A stretch of DNA of 64,000 bases from Vandiemenella viatica (Eukaryota; Arthropoda; Insecta; Orthoptera; Morabidae). This document shows, one piece after another, positions 22,324 to 33,464 of the stretch. Each line of letters opens with the position of its first letter. Positions within the stretch are counted from its first letter, which is position 1. The notes below the pieces were generated by a model. That model had not been told where the DNA came from. It did not search any database and worked only from the letters and a program-made list of their open reading frames with translations. The stretch spans positions 118,534,095-118,598,094 of the forward strand of contig CM061920.1 in NCBI GenBank assembly GCA_031002005.1, given 5' to 3'. Position numbers and translations under genes: made by a program.

Positions 22324-22599
22324 TTTTGAGATCTTTTTTTTTTTTTTTTTTTTTTTTAAACAGTTTAACGTCCCTTTTTAACAACGTGGTCTTTAGAGAC
22401 GGGAAAGGATGGGGTCAAGGAATGGGAAGGAATTCGGCCATGGCCTTTTGAAGGAAGCATCCCGGCATTCACCTGGAGTGATTTGGGGAAACCATGGAAA
22501 ACCCAAATCTGGATGCCCGGACGGGGATTCGAACCGCCGTCCTCCCGAATGCGAGGCCAGAACGCTATCCGTTACACCACCACGCTCGGTTTTGAGATC
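22324..22599 (-). mobile_element. SINE1 copy a with exact 10-bp target duplication
   Basis: A tRNA-derived SINE (body 22334-22589) lies on the minus strand. The head is at the right, with B box GGTTCGAATCC read on that strand; the poly(A) tail appears as a T run at 22334-22357. The direct repeat TTTTGAGATC is at 22324-22333 and 22590-22599. SINE1 is the commonest short repeat here, with about eleven copies on both strands. Confidence 0.93.
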
Positions 22600-23240
22600 T
22601 TATCGAATAGTGACAGAAATATGTTGGAAATTAATTCTCTTCAAGAGGCAGGTTCGACGGTAGATTGATATAGTGATAGCTTTCCTGTCATATTATGCCG
22701 ACTCGATATTGTTTGGGACTAATTCTTCGTTACCAACAACTTACTATATTCAATTCTGGCAAAAAAATTCTTAATCCACGCGTACGAAGTCGCGGGTACG
22801 AGGCTAGTTTATTATAAAAATATTCTTATACACGCATTAAATTTCGTTTAAATAATACGGTAAATTTTAAATAAGTTCGCTAAACCTGCCCTTCCGCCTA
22901 GCTGAAACACTGAACCTCCGCATCCTCAAATATGACTTCCGTTACAAGCCTAGTATGAACCCCGGGAAGCTGTGCATTTAACATACGAGTGTAGTGAAGA
23001 ACTCAGCCGTTGTTATGTGGCCCTCGCGGCGATGCCTGCCACTGGCGTGTCCAGCTAATTAGTCACTAATTAGCCTCGTTATCATTCACTTTCTCGGCCG
23101 GACCAACTCTCGATTTCAGCTTTAGTTCCGTAACGTCGGTTACCCCGGAAGAGAATTGTTTCCGAAACACTTGCTGGACTCGTGACGTTGCCGCTTGTCG
23201 CTTCGCACACCTTGCGGCGCTGTCGAGACATGCTCAGCAC
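22600..23240. other. Unannotated DNA
   Basis: Nothing recognisable was seen on either strand. Confidence 0.5.
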
Positions 23241-23360
23241 ATACGCGTCAGCACGCGTCAGCACGCGTCAGCACGCGTCAGCACGCGTCAGCACGCGTCA
23301 GCACGCGTCAGCACGCGTCAGCACGCGTCAGCACGCGTCAGCACGCGTCAGTACGCGTCA
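23241..23360. repeat. 10-bp minisatellite, 12 units
   Basis: Twelve consecutive 10-bp units occupy 23241-23360. Ten are identical GCACGCGTCA; the first and last differ at the second base or two. The array is CpG-rich and each unit holds ACGCGT. The near-perfect copies suggest recent expansion. It lies 50 bp before a MITE. Confidence 0.95.
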
Positions 23361-23409
23361 GCACTGCCAGCTGAGCGTCGGGCACTGCAGCGACGTACCT
23401 TACTGTACA

Positions 23410-24080
23410 CAGGGCATCCAGGAATCAAAGGATAATCCTGAAACTGCAGATACCTCACATCATTGCCTACTATATTACTATATTTTATTTTAGTAAAAGT
23501 CTCACTATTTTCAAGAAAAATGTTTTTAAATGTATTTTCGAAACATGTGACTTTGTTCAGTTTATGCCATGCCATTTCTACAAATTAAGACTTTTTAATT
23601 TTAAAAAAATTTACTCAAAGATATGTGAGTCATTATACAATGTTCCATTTTTCTTAAAACGTTAAAAAAAACTTATAAAAAACTTTAATGGTATAATTAT
23701 TTTATGCTTCTTTTAAAATCATTGTTTTATGGGAGTTCAATCTCGAATATTAAACAATTATACCGTTTTAAAATTGGCAATAACGTTTTTTTTTTATTTT
23801 TTTTTTTTTTTTTACAGGCTGTCAACGTCAGCGTTTTGAGTAAACTTGTATACACTTTTTACATAAGATTTGTTTCTTTTAGATGATTCAAACATCCTTA
23901 AGTTAATTTAAAAAAAAAAACTGTTCGAAAAGTCTTGATTTTCTGAAATGGCATGGAATAAATGTTTCGAAAAAAATTTAAAGTTATCAATATCTCGAAA
24001 ATAGTGAGACTTTTACCAAAATAAAATTTTGTCGTATAATATGCGGTTGCAGTATTATGGTTTCATCCCTGGACACGCTG
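23410..24080. mobile_element. MITE with long inverted repeats (about 671 bp)
   Basis: The ends CAGGGCATCC at 23410 and GGACACGCTG at 24080 begin long imperfect inverted repeats. Inside, AAAAGTCTCACTATTTTC near 23496 is mirrored near 24000, and GCCATGCCATTTC near 23567 is mirrored near 23950. TA follows the right end; the left TA has become CA. No coding sequence is present. It is most like a mariner-derived MITE. Confidence 0.75.
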
Positions 24081-24529
24081 TATATTAAATCCAACAGGTA
24101 CTTTTTTTTTCTAGTGATAAGGCACATATCTTCGTTCATAAGCAAAATCGATGGATAATATATCATTCTAAAGCTCACATCTCCATTTTGATAAATTCAT
24201 AAATTAAGAAAGGAATTTACAGGGAATCAAAAGGCAAACAACAACAACAACAACGACGACGTTCCAGGGTAGATACAGCAGGGATGGTTAGTAAGGCGCG
24301 TTTCGCCACCCATGAAGGGTGCCCACGGGGACGCACGCGGAGTCAGCGGCCACCACGAACCAGGCCGAAGACCCTTCAAAATCCTGGCCGTATAGTTGAA
24401 ACCTCTCTGAGTACCCCATGCTCCACCAGACACCTCGGCGTCCAAGTTCGGCGCAGCTTCTTGTACTGGGACATGCTCCGAATGCGCATTCACCCAAACC
24501 CACCAGACACGTGTCCTGTATGAGTATGA
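24081..24529. other. Unannotated DNA with a GC-rich block
   Basis: A (CAA)n-like run at about 24238-24255 is followed by a GC-rich block at 24260-24510 that is open in several frames. The minus-strand frame of 119 codons has no recognised domain. I cannot exclude an old retroposon. Confidence 0.35.
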
Positions 24530-24819
24530 GTAATCACTAAGCCCCGGATTTTTAGGCCCTAAAAAATCAAATTTAGGTTTATTCAATTCACGTTTTAGGC
24601 TTTTATAGGTTTTTAAAATTCTGATTTAGGAATTTACACATTTTAAAGTGAAACAAAATTTAAAACACGCAATATATACTGCCATAGTGTTAAAAATGTT
24701 GTGACTTTATTGTCAAGTACTCCTCAAAAACTTCTAACATGACATTTCTCGTTAAAACATGCGACATAAACCACTAATATGTTTAAAACATTTTGTCTTT
24801 ATTGTGGATTGTAAACCAC

Positions 24820-25458
24820 TCATTTAAAACTTCTAATAATATACTGAACAATGAAATATTTTGACAGATTTTCAGGTGTAAACAATCTTCTCTCTTCCGC
24901 TAAAATTCTCTTGAATGCGGAAAAACTACGTTCCACGTTACATGAGTTAAGAGGTGCGAACTTCATATCAGCGATTTCCTTAGGATTCCAAGGCGGTATT
25001 TCTTGTTCCTTTAGTCCAGAGAGAACGCGGCCTATTTGTTCCAGCCTCTTGAAATCTGGACTGCGGGCTAAAACAGACTCCAGCCTCTTAGCTACAGACA
25101 ACCCAACTGGCCCTCACTTCTTGGATGATTTGAATTGCTTCCGTTAACGGTAGAGTGCCTCCTTCCAACTTCTTGGTTGAAAATTCTAGGTTGTAAAAAT
25201 TTGTTTTTATATATCTCAACTCCTGTACAGTTGGTAGTGAGTGCAACGCTTTCTTTGCATTTACTACAGCATAGCTTCGCTTTCATCTAATGCATTGATG
25301 ACTTCCGTGACGCTCTCATAGTTTTCTGTATAATATATTGCGGCTGAGAGCCAGGTCGCCCATTGTGTCACTACTGGCTCGGGAGGGTGGGGTATTGACG
25401 GAAGTTTTTCCCCGAAAGTAACTACTCGACTTGGCGATATCAGGAAAATTTTCTTCAC
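24820..25458 (-). pseudogene. hAT transposase C-terminal half, frameshifted
   Basis: Read on the minus strand, pieces in different frames follow the order of one protein. The first has PHPPEPVVTQWATWLSAAIY (about 25390-25340). A middle piece follows. The last, from about 25100 to 24820, contains CNVERSFSAFKRILAEERR and FTPENLSKYF, which matches the hAT C-terminal dimerisation region. At least two frameshifts and the lost N-terminal half make it dead. The same family signature occurs at 52263-53955 in a different hAT. Confidence 0.8.
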
Positions 25459-25564
25459 TGAAGAAATTATCTTGTTAAGTACAGGGTGCTGTTCCCGAAT
25501 TTTTTTCAGCTACCCGGTGGAGCTCATGAGCTAAGCAGGTAAAATGCGCCATTCGAGATGGAAT

Positions 25565-25735
25565 GCAACCGTAGCCAGTCAATAAGGCACTGTTCCGGCA
25601 TTTGCCTGGAGGTGAAAAGGAAAACCACGGAATACCATGTCAGAAATACCGATGGTGGGGTACGAATCCAAGGCGTTTCCTGAGTCCAAATTACTAGCCC
25701 ACGGCCCGTACCACTGAGCTAATCCGGCCCGTAAG
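25565..25735 (-). mobile_element. tRNA-like SINE fragment inside the hAT
   Basis: Plus-strand GTACGAATCC near 25659 and CACTGAGCTAATCCGGCC near 25712 look like degenerate B and A boxes of a minus-strand tRNA-like head. The body holds TTCCGGCATTTGCCTGG, shared loosely with SINE1. The limits are approximate. Confidence 0.4.
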
Positions 25736-25969
25736 TAACAAAATAACAGTCGGACTGGATCAGTACATCAAATCAGGTCCTTTTAGGTAGTGAAAACCGG
25801 ATTAGGTCATTTTAGGTCGTAACATAAAAATTAGGTCAGTTTAGGTCCTATTAAATTTAAGAATATTATTAGTTTATACAAAAGACGAAAAAGAAAATTA
25901 AAATTTTGAGAATATTAGGTTGGGAACAAAAATAGATTCGGACCTAAGAATCCGGGGCTTAGTAATCAC

Positions 25970-27520
25970 GCTCGCAAAAACACTCCAACGAATCCGGCGA
26001 TGAGAAAGTGTCTTTGTGAGCCAGTGGCCATTCCGCAGCGCATGCATTTCACGATCAGCTTTGAAGTGAACTATAAAAGGAAGAGATATATTATGGAAAT
26101 ATTAATAAGAAGTTTCACTCCTCTGAAAGGAATAAATAAGGAATAGCGCTGAAGAAGTATGTGATTTTCAAATAATACAATATTTATAATCCGAAAAAAA
26201 AAACAATAAACCAAAGAGCCTTAGACAATTAGCGGTGTTGATCACAAAAAACAAGCTAAATGACGTGTTTCCATACACTGACATGACATTACAAACGCGT
26301 GTTGACCTGCTCAGCAAAGACGAACTAAGATGCACACTGTTCGTTCTCCGCGCCGTCACGAATTAAAAAATACATTCGCTGTCTCATAGGCGAAGAAGTA
26401 TTAAATAACCCCTGCCATTCTTGATACGTAGGTCGCTATGACGAAATCATTGAACTGTGCTGGTGTTGATGATGAGTTCAGCAACAGTTCGGCACATAGC
26501 AAACAGTTAGTCTAATATAATACGGTACAAAGTAATTTTTTAATTTATTTTAATAATTTTCTCAAAATTTAAAGACATTTTGACAAAGTAATTTCAATGT
26601 TTCGTTGCGGTTTTGAATTTTTGAGTACTGATAACTCAAAATAAGGTTTAATATAACTTTTTAACAAATTGTTTGTAAATAATTAGGCTTTTAAAAATTA
26701 AAGAAGTTTTTTTGTTCATATTCTTAGTTTGTCATTCTAAAAGTGATAAATTACTGCAGAAACAAAGTGTTCGTTTTTATTCGTCAGCTCATAGTTTGTT
26801 TCACTTTTGGTATCAGATGTTGGGGCGTCCGATTATATTAGCCCAGAGTGCAAAATTTAGAAACGCGTCGCTGTATTCACTGTACTGTATAGCTTGCAGT
26901 TAATGCAATCAAGGGACGCCCGTCTGTGGACTGGTGGGAACACTATCAGCTAGTGTTCTCTGTCGACGCTGTGCATGCGCCTGCCGTATTGTTGCTGCTA
27001 TTACTGTGAACTGTGCTTATTATTAAATACTAATTTTAATGGTTGCTATTTATGATAACCTACGCTTGTCCAATGAGTATGGAATTACCATAGAATCTGG
27101 CCAATATGTTAGTAAGTATCTGACTTAATGGGTAGTCTGTGTGCGTTGGAAGAGACTGTGCAGTATGGCGGCGTCCATCGTGAAGTGTTTATCCGCAATT
27201 CCCCCTCCCCATAAGATGACCTGAGATTTTGAAGAGATTCCCCCCCCCCTCCCCTTACTTATCGATCTCGTAGTTTTTTAGACCTTTTTAGCGCTCCAGT
27301 TTCCAGTGGTGGTCATACCCTCCACAAAGACGATATCTGTCGTTTCTAAACCTTATATTCCCCCCCCCCCCTTTAAAGTCGAAATCCGTGTCGTTAGTGG
27401 ACTTTTTTTAGGTCTACCTTTCGTCATGAATTGGAAAACCTCACGTCGATCCCCCTGCTTGGTGATATTTTGCCGGACCCCTCCCCCACCTTATTACATC
27501 TCACGTAATTAATGTACGGC
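25970..27520. other. Unannotated DNA with C-rich tracts
   Basis: No gene was recognised. Poly-C tracts occur at about 27240-27250 and 27361-27372. The right edge, read on the minus strand from about 27523 (AGGGGCCGTACATTAATTA), resembles the ends of the small TIR elements at 34020 and 39064, so part of this may be such an element. Confidence 0.4.
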
Positions 27521-27529
27521 CCCTACGAG

Positions 27530-27770
27530 CTGCATAGCAGACAGTAACAAGGACTCTGGCCTCGGATTCGGGAGAACAGTGGTTCGAATCCCCATCCGGG
27601 CAACCAGATTTGGGTTTTCCACGTTTTCCCCAAATCACTCCAGGCGAATGCCGGGATGCTTCCTTCAAAAGGCCATAAGAGAATTCCTTCCCATTCCTTG
27701 TCCCCTGTCCCATCCCGCCTCTAATGACGTCGACGTCGACGAGGCGTAAAACCATTAGTTAAAAAAAGTA
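27530..27770 (+). mobile_element. SINE1 copy b, diverged
   Basis: B box GGTTCGAATCC is at about 27582. The SINE1 body follows with CCAGATTTGGGTTTTCC and ends with GAGGCGTAAAACC and a short A run. The tail differs from most copies and matches the fragment at 43857-43990, marking a separate subfamily. The head upstream of the B box is poorly conserved. Confidence 0.8.
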
Positions 27771-28154
27771 GCAAGGACGACGAATTACCGTTTCAGGCTG
27801 TTCCTACCATCTTGTATTCGTCACGTAGAGACTGACTTTTTGGTATACAGAGCAGACCTGATGTGGAACACATGTCAGCTTAATAGCGGGCAGATTGAGA
27901 GGTGCAGGCCTTCTGCTTAGAAGGCATGTCGCGTCACGTGTAACTATGCTCTGCGGCTGCTGAGTGTAGTTTCGAGGCGGTATTACGGGACCGGCCTATC
28001 CAGCGTGCGGGTTCCTTATAGGAAGCTGGCGGTCGATAAACAAAGCGGAGGAGTCTTCAGTTGTTGACGGCTGAGGTTTCACGCTATGAGGACAGGGAGC
28101 GGTGAGTGTGGTTACCTCATTCTTTCGAGTTCTGTCGTGGCTTCATCCTGTCCA
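27771..28154. other. Unannotated DNA
   Basis: Moderately GC-rich sequence without recognised content. Confidence 0.45.
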
Positions 28155-29564
28155 GGGAGGCTGCCCGACCTCGGTAGCGTAAAGCTCGTTCGCACTGGGC
28201 GAGTAATTTAGTCGAGTGCCGAGTGATTTAGTAACTAAACCTGTGTGAACAATGAAATTTAGTCGAGTCGATCCGTTTTGTTCTATTAAACCGGGCGAGT
28301 AGCACCCCCCACCACGCGCCACTGCCCACTCGCTCAGCGGATGCACCAATAGTTTTAGTAGAGTTCGTTAGCTGCCACAAAAATGTCATTTCGCTGGAAC
28401 GAAGAAACTAATTTTAAAATTTGTTTCTAAATATGTAGGACATGAATGCTTGTAGAATATTAAGTCCCCACACTATAAAAACAAATAAAGGAAGCAATCT
28501 GCACGCATAGATTTGAAAAATACAATAAACATACCTGTATTTGGTGAGAAGTAAATTGAAAATTAAAAACATCTGCTTAGTACACAATTTTATTAATTAT
28601 TTGATTACAATAGCATCTAGATTATACATTAAGATGTTATTCCTATTTTTATTAGAAGTACTACCTAAAGAGATAAAAATCTTATTTCTTATCATCTACT
28701 CGCAGAAGTTAAAAAAAAAGTAGTCCAAAAATTTAGCCGCAGGTACTGAAACTCCTTCAGTAAAATAATTCAGTTTACTGGATGCATCTCTATGAAACAT
28801 TAATTCAATACCTTTAATGTTTCATAGATTCCTTCACACAGTCATTAATTGGGAAACACCCTATTTTCGGTGTATAAATACGAGGTGCGAGTGTCCATAA
28901 ACTACATCCGGTGGCAATAAAGTAGAGAACTGCCTGTAACTACGTAGTTGCCGGCATTGTACTCCTTAAATAGGTATCTTCACGCTGGATTTCCGGCTGC
29001 ATTTTCATTAACACAAATTTTGGACATTCTCAAACTATTCGTAGGGATCTTCTAATGCTAATTCCTTTCAGCTCCTATTTCATTAACCCATATTCGTACC
29101 CATTGCTTTTTTTTTCTTTCTTTATCGCTTAAACTTCTTCATCCATCTCATAAAAGAGCGCTGTAGCAGCTCATTCATTTGATTGCGTTTCAGCCTGTTC
29201 ATCTGGCAAAATACCACGCAGTACTTGTGTCCTGTACTCGACCGCAGTGCGAACGATTTTTGGTCAGTGGCGAGTAATTTAGCTACTAAACTACTCGCCC
29301 AGTGCGAACGAGCCTTAAGGGCTAAAGTGCTGGGCTCCGCGTGCCGAAGCTCGCCGGTTCGAGTCCGGCCGAGGACATGGGTGTTCAGTGTTGTGTGTAA
29401 GTGAATGTCGTATCCGTTCTGTAGTGTTCACGTGTCCATACTTACTATGTACATTCCACTGGAGAAATTCAAACACTACAAAAGTTGAAAATCACGTTGA
29501 GTGCTGGCTGTACGGTCTACGTAGCCGAATGCAAATAAATAAATAAACTGGGAGGCTGCCCGAC
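28155..29564 (+). mobile_element. SINE family 2 with exact 15-bp target duplication, split by a Harbinger-like element
   Basis: The direct repeat GGGAGGCTGCCCGAC occupies 28155-28169 and 29550-29564. Between them is a family 2 SINE whose head (CTCGGTAGCGTAA) ends at 28182 and resumes at 29319 (GGGCTAAAGTGC). B box GGTTCGAGTCC is near 29356 and the tail is (AAAT)n at 29533-29547. Removing the inserted element with one TAA restores the head seen intact at 33465. The SINE is therefore older than the insertion. Confidence 0.93.
28183..29315. mobile_element. PIF/Harbinger-like non-autonomous element (1133 bp)
   Basis: The inverted repeats contain GCTCGTTCGCACTGGGCGAG. The right copy begins AGGCTCG, the left has lost one G. 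TAA is duplicated at 28180-28182 and 29316-29318, the 3-bp target type of PIF/Harbinger. Subterminal GAGTAATTTAG and TTTAGTCGAG repeats recur at both ends. The interior is AT-rich and non-coding. Confidence 0.88.
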
Positions 29565-29636
29565 TACGACAAGGATTGAAGTCGATACTCCACACTTGAC
29601 TTATGACCGGAACCACTCCGGTTCAAAGCTCGTCCT

Positions 29637-29836
29637 GAGACGCAGAGTAGGACTGGAGACAAGGAACGGGAAGGAATTCAGCCATGGCCTTTTTTGGAAG
29701 GGAGCATCCCGGCATTAGCCTGGAGTGATTTGAGGAAACCATGGAAAACCCATACCTGGAATCCAGGACGGGGATTCGAACCGCCGTCCTCCCGAATGCG
29801 AGGCCAGAACGCTAACCGTTACACCACCACGCTCGG
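29637..29836 (-). mobile_element. SINE1 copy c
   Basis: A minus-strand copy with a full tRNA-like head at the right (CCGAGCGTGGTGG on that strand from 29836) and B box near 29770. The 3' part fades near 29640 and no poly(A) is visible. Confidence 0.88.
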
Positions 29837-30632
29837 TGCTAGTATGTCGTTATGGATCAGGATGACAACGGAAACCTTTTGTTACAGCGCAACGCACGAG
29901 GGATTATATTGAGATTTATTTTGTAACAGTTCTATTTAGGTAAGCAACTGCGAAGAAATTAATTGCCAGAGCACTCCGTTAAACCCGCCATTTTTGATGG
30001 GCCATGAGGCTAGTAATTGTATCAGTACTGCATTTGCGCCGGCCCCTTTAGACCTACTCCATCGGCCACCGTTGACTGAACCTATGACGTCATCCGCCAC
30101 CGTGAGTCGGTGTGCTGGGACATTACAGCCACCGTGAGGCAGCCACCTGTGTGTCGCCCTTGGCCTGCCGCCAATGTCAACACCCCGCCCAGCGCTGGGT
30201 GCCTGGAGACGTTATGTTCCACACGCACCGCCACCTTTCATTAGCTATCGTTGAATGTGTTTCAGCAGCTCACACGTCCAGTAAGCAGTCAAAGCTGCAG
30301 AATGCGATTCCCCGTTACGCTTCATGACCACGCTCGGGCTGAACTGTCTGCAGCTGACTATAATGTTTTCCCGGCCTACAGAATTTTCTGCACAAAATCG
30401 TTGAGAACTAAATTGAGGCTCTGGGACGTTCACTTGGTAATATCGAGTTTGGTCGACAAATGCGAGTGTATAGTCAGGACTGATGACAGGCGAGTTTCTT
30501 TTTTGGTACGTGTGTGCAGACAATATGGCGAGTGCAGTGCGACTGGGCAGGAGCGACCGTCCTGCCACAGGGGACTGGCGACGACTGTTTGGGCGATTCT
30601 GTGCACTTGCTGTGTCCAGATAGCACGAGCAA
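29837..30632. other. Unannotated DNA
   Basis: GC-rich from 30000. A plus-strand frame at 30251-30808 is open for 185 codons but runs into the tandem array and shows no domain, so I do not call a gene. Confidence 0.45.
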
Positions 30633-31843
30633 ACGTGAAGCCGTCAGGGTACGGTATACCGCACCATACTCCATCTCACCTCTTCAGCTCTTCAGCGCAT
30701 TACAAACCTATAAGAAATCGCGGCCTCGTCAAGATAATGCGGACTGGAACTTCACTGAGGACTACGCGTAAAGCTGCGTTCCCACGACCTCTTGTAACGA
30801 AGGCGTGACGGGACGGGACCTCATTAGCCGAGGTGTAGGGACGAGCGCGCGCCGCAGGTTAGGCCTAGCTTACCTCGCCGCCACCTCCGCACCACGTTGC
30901 CTAGTGTCGTTTGGCACAGAGCACTTGACAGCAACAGAATGAAACGTGAAGCCATCAGGGTACGGTATACCGCACCATACTCCATCTCACCTCTTCAGCT
31001 CTTCAGCACATTACGAACCTATAAGAAATCGCGGCCTCGTCAAGGCAATGCGGACTGGAACTTCACTGAGGACTACGCGTAAAGCCGCGTTCCCACGACC
31101 TCTTGTAACGAAGGCGGGACGGGACTCCATTAGCCGAAGTGTAGGGACGAGCGCGCGCCGCAGGTTAGCCCTAGCTTACCTCGCCGCCACCTCCCCACCA
31201 CGTTGCCTAGTGTCGTTTGGCACAGAGCACTTTACAGCAACAGAAGGAAACGTGAAGCCGTCAGGGTACGGTATACCGCACCATACTCCATCTCACCTCT
31301 TCAGCTCTTCAGCACATTACGAACCTATAAGAAATCGCGGCCTCGTCAAGGCAATGCGGACTGGAACTTCACTGAGGACTACGCGTAAAGCCGCGTTCCC
31401 ACGACCTCTTGTAACGAAGGCGGGACGGGACGGGTCCTCATTAGCCGAAGTGTAGGGACGAGCGCGCGCCTCAGGTTAGCCCTAGCTTACCTCGCCGCCA
31501 CCTCCCCACCACGTTGCCTAGTGTCGTTTGGCACAGAGCACTTGACAGCAACAGAATGAAACGTGAAGCCATCAGGGTACGGTATACCGCACCATACTCC
31601 ATCTCACCTCTTCAGCTCTTCAGCGCATTACGAACCAATTAGAAATCGCGGCCTCGTTAAGACAATGCGGACTGGAACTTCACTGAGGACTACGCGTAAA
31701 GCCGCGTTCCCACGACCTCTTGTAACGAAGGCGGGACGGGACGGGACCTCATTAGCCGAAGTGTAGGGATGAGCGCGCGCCGCAGGTTAGCCCTAGCTTA
31801 CCTCGCCGCCACCTCCGCACCACGTTGCCTAGTGTCGTTTGGC
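30633..31843. repeat. Tandem array of four ~306-311-bp units spanning a transposon end
   Basis: Units start with ACGTGAAGCC at 30633, 30944, 31250 and 31561 (periods 311, 306 and 311). Each carries GGGTACGGTATACCGC, and about 139 bp in, TAAAGC(Y)GCGTTCCCACG, the left end of a Harbinger-like MITE. The unit thus joins MITE flank and MITE interior. Units differ by scattered substitutions and small indels. Open frames of 61-169 codons here simply repeat with the array. Confidence 0.92.
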
Positions 31844-32006
31844 AATAGAAGGGGTGCGCACCGCTGCTGCAAACCGATGGCAACAGCGCACCGCTACACA
31901 CGCCTGTGATATTTACCGACACAGAGTGGGTAGCTGCGTCTCGTCCCCTGTTGTTGAGTATTCGTCCCGTCCCGCCTCCGTTACAAGAGATCATGGGAAC
32001 GCGGCT
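30772..32006. mobile_element. PIF/Harbinger-like MITE with multiplied left end
   Basis: The left end AGCTGCGTTCCCACGACC starts at 30772 after TAA (30769-30771). The single right end, the complement of AGCCGCGTTCCCATGATC, finishes at 32006 before TAA (32007-32009). The left end recurs three more times inside the tandem array, each again after TAA. Without the three extra units the element would be about 305 bp. It is non-coding. Confidence 0.8.
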
Positions 32007-32009
32007 TAA

Positions 32010-32434
32010 GACAGCCACCGTGATTTGCGTATGGCCGCGGGCCTACAATAGCTCGTGCGTCCTCGATGACGATCACAACTCTGTTAAAAGCTGGTTTTAG
32101 TCAAGGAACTCAGAAGAAACGAATTTCGAGAGCACAACACACGCACGCAACGTAAACAGCAAATAAAACGCAATCGAAATATTATTCACGTCTTTGCTGT
32201 TAATAACCTTAACTAGTCTGATGTAACCGCCCGTCTCAAAGCTGATGTCCGATATAATACCTAATATGGACGAACAACACCGCAGTAGTGATTGATAAAA
32301 ACGAGGATGAATCGTAAAGCACTCCTTCGTCATACCCATAAACTTTCACTATTTTTTGAAACTAAATGGACGTATTTGTGTTGAAATCAAATGCCATGAA
32401 ACGAAAAGCAATCTTGATGAAAGGTAAGAGACGT
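32010..32434. other. Unannotated DNA
   Basis: Nothing recognised. Confidence 0.45.
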
Positions 32435-32613
32435 CTAGCTGGCGGAGGTGGACTAGCGGAATCATAGAGAAGAAGTGCGATTCCTACCAGGCCCCGCCAG
32501 CCAGAACCCGGTTAACACGATATATAGAAATCGTTCCACGCTGCTTGAAAAGTCTAAAAACCCAAAGCTCGTATGTACCCTTCTAATCACTTTCACGTCG
32601 ACAACGCGTATGG

Positions 32614-32658
<45 letters not shown>
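32435..32658 (+). mobile_element. Probable SINE or retroposon with 43-bp poly(A)
   Basis: Sequence from about 32435 contains GTGGACTAGCGG and AAGTGCGATTCC, a possible degenerate tRNA promoter, and ends in an uninterrupted A run at 32616-32658. The long pure tail suggests a recent insertion, but no clear target duplication was found. Confidence 0.45.
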
Positions 32659-32660
<2 letters not shown>

Positions 32661-32819
32661 AAAATTTTGCTTGGCGGCCTCTTAGAGTGGTTAATATGAG
32701 ATACACAATAAACAGCCAGCAGTTGCCGAAACACATACTGAAAAAAGATTTTACTATATCTACAGACACTGCAGATAAAATCAGGAACTATCATTTCAGT
32801 TCAAACACAATGCTATTCA

Positions 32820-33235
32820 TTTTTTTTGGGTTTTATCTAACAGGCAATACCGCTGCCTCGCGACTGTTAACATGTCGTCATCGTGACGTCACGTTCACGT
32901 ACAGTCAATGTTTGTGACTATTGTGACCGAGCGTAGGTGGATCAGATGCAGGCGGCCGCTGGTAAGCGGTCGCAGATGTCCGATAACACAACCAGATGTT
33001 CAGTTCTGATGTGTTATCGGACATCTGCAGCCGCCTGCATCTGATCCACCTTCGGGATATCAGTTTTCAGTATATTGTACAGCTTTAAATTATTGTGACC
33101 GAGCTACGCGAGGGCACAATAGTCACAAAAATTGACTGTACGTCAACCTGACGTCACGATGACGACACATTAACAGTCGCGAGGCAGCGGTATTGCCTGT
33201 TAGATAAAATCCATTTTTTTTTTTTTTACAAAAAT
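32820..33235. mobile_element. Foldback element: palindrome within palindrome
   Basis: Outer arms of about 100 bp (from TTTTATCTAACAGGCAATAC near 32832, mirrored up to about 33211) enclose inner arms. The inner arms run from GGTGGATCAGATGCAGGCGG at about 32937 and are mirrored to about 33050. The left inner arm carries a further 16-bp hairpin, CCGCTGGTAAGCGG, absent from the right arm. The whole unit could fold into one long stem. No coding sequence. TSD is unclear because both flanks are T-rich. Confidence 0.85.
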
Positions 33236-33464
33236 CTAGTTCTGTAAGTAAGGAAATATCGATGACTGCTTCATAATAACGATGCACTTTCCTATAATTA
33301 AAAAACTGAAAAATTATTTTGCCCCACAATTGTATCAAAATATCAGTAGGAGGTACCTCCTTTAAAGATATCAACTTATACGACGAAACAGATAGGATTC
33401 AGTTCGGAATAAGAAGTGGAAAAGTCCAGTTGAATTCTGTTTGCGGAACAACACAGACTGTCGC
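33236..33464. other. Unannotated DNA
   Basis: Short AT-rich stretch without recognised features. Confidence 0.4.

Larger units (their letters stand above)
24530..25969 (-). mobile_element. hAT transposon with exact 8-bp target duplication (1424 bp)
   Basis: The terminal repeats TAAGCCCCGGATT start at 24538 and end at 25961. The 8-bp direct repeat GTAATCAC is at 24530-24537 and 25962-25969, the hallmark of hAT insertion. Many TTTTAGG-like motifs crowd both ends (24551-24610 and 25775-25855), as expected for subterminal transposase-binding sites. A broken minus-strand transposase and a tRNA-like SINE (about 25565-25735) lie inside. Confidence 0.93.

Noticed and set aside
23241..23360. CRISPR-like direct repeats
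   Set aside because: The units are contiguous with no spacers and the window is eukaryotic.
24227..24586. A 119-codon minus-strand frame
   Set aside because: It contains low-complexity Leu from a (CAA)n run and extends into the hAT end; no domain is recognised.
30251..30808. 185-codon open frame
   Set aside because: It crosses into the tandem array, shows no domain, and its composition follows local GC content.
30946..31455. 169-codon repetitive frame
   Set aside because: It repeats with the 311-bp array units and spans the MITE terminal repeats.
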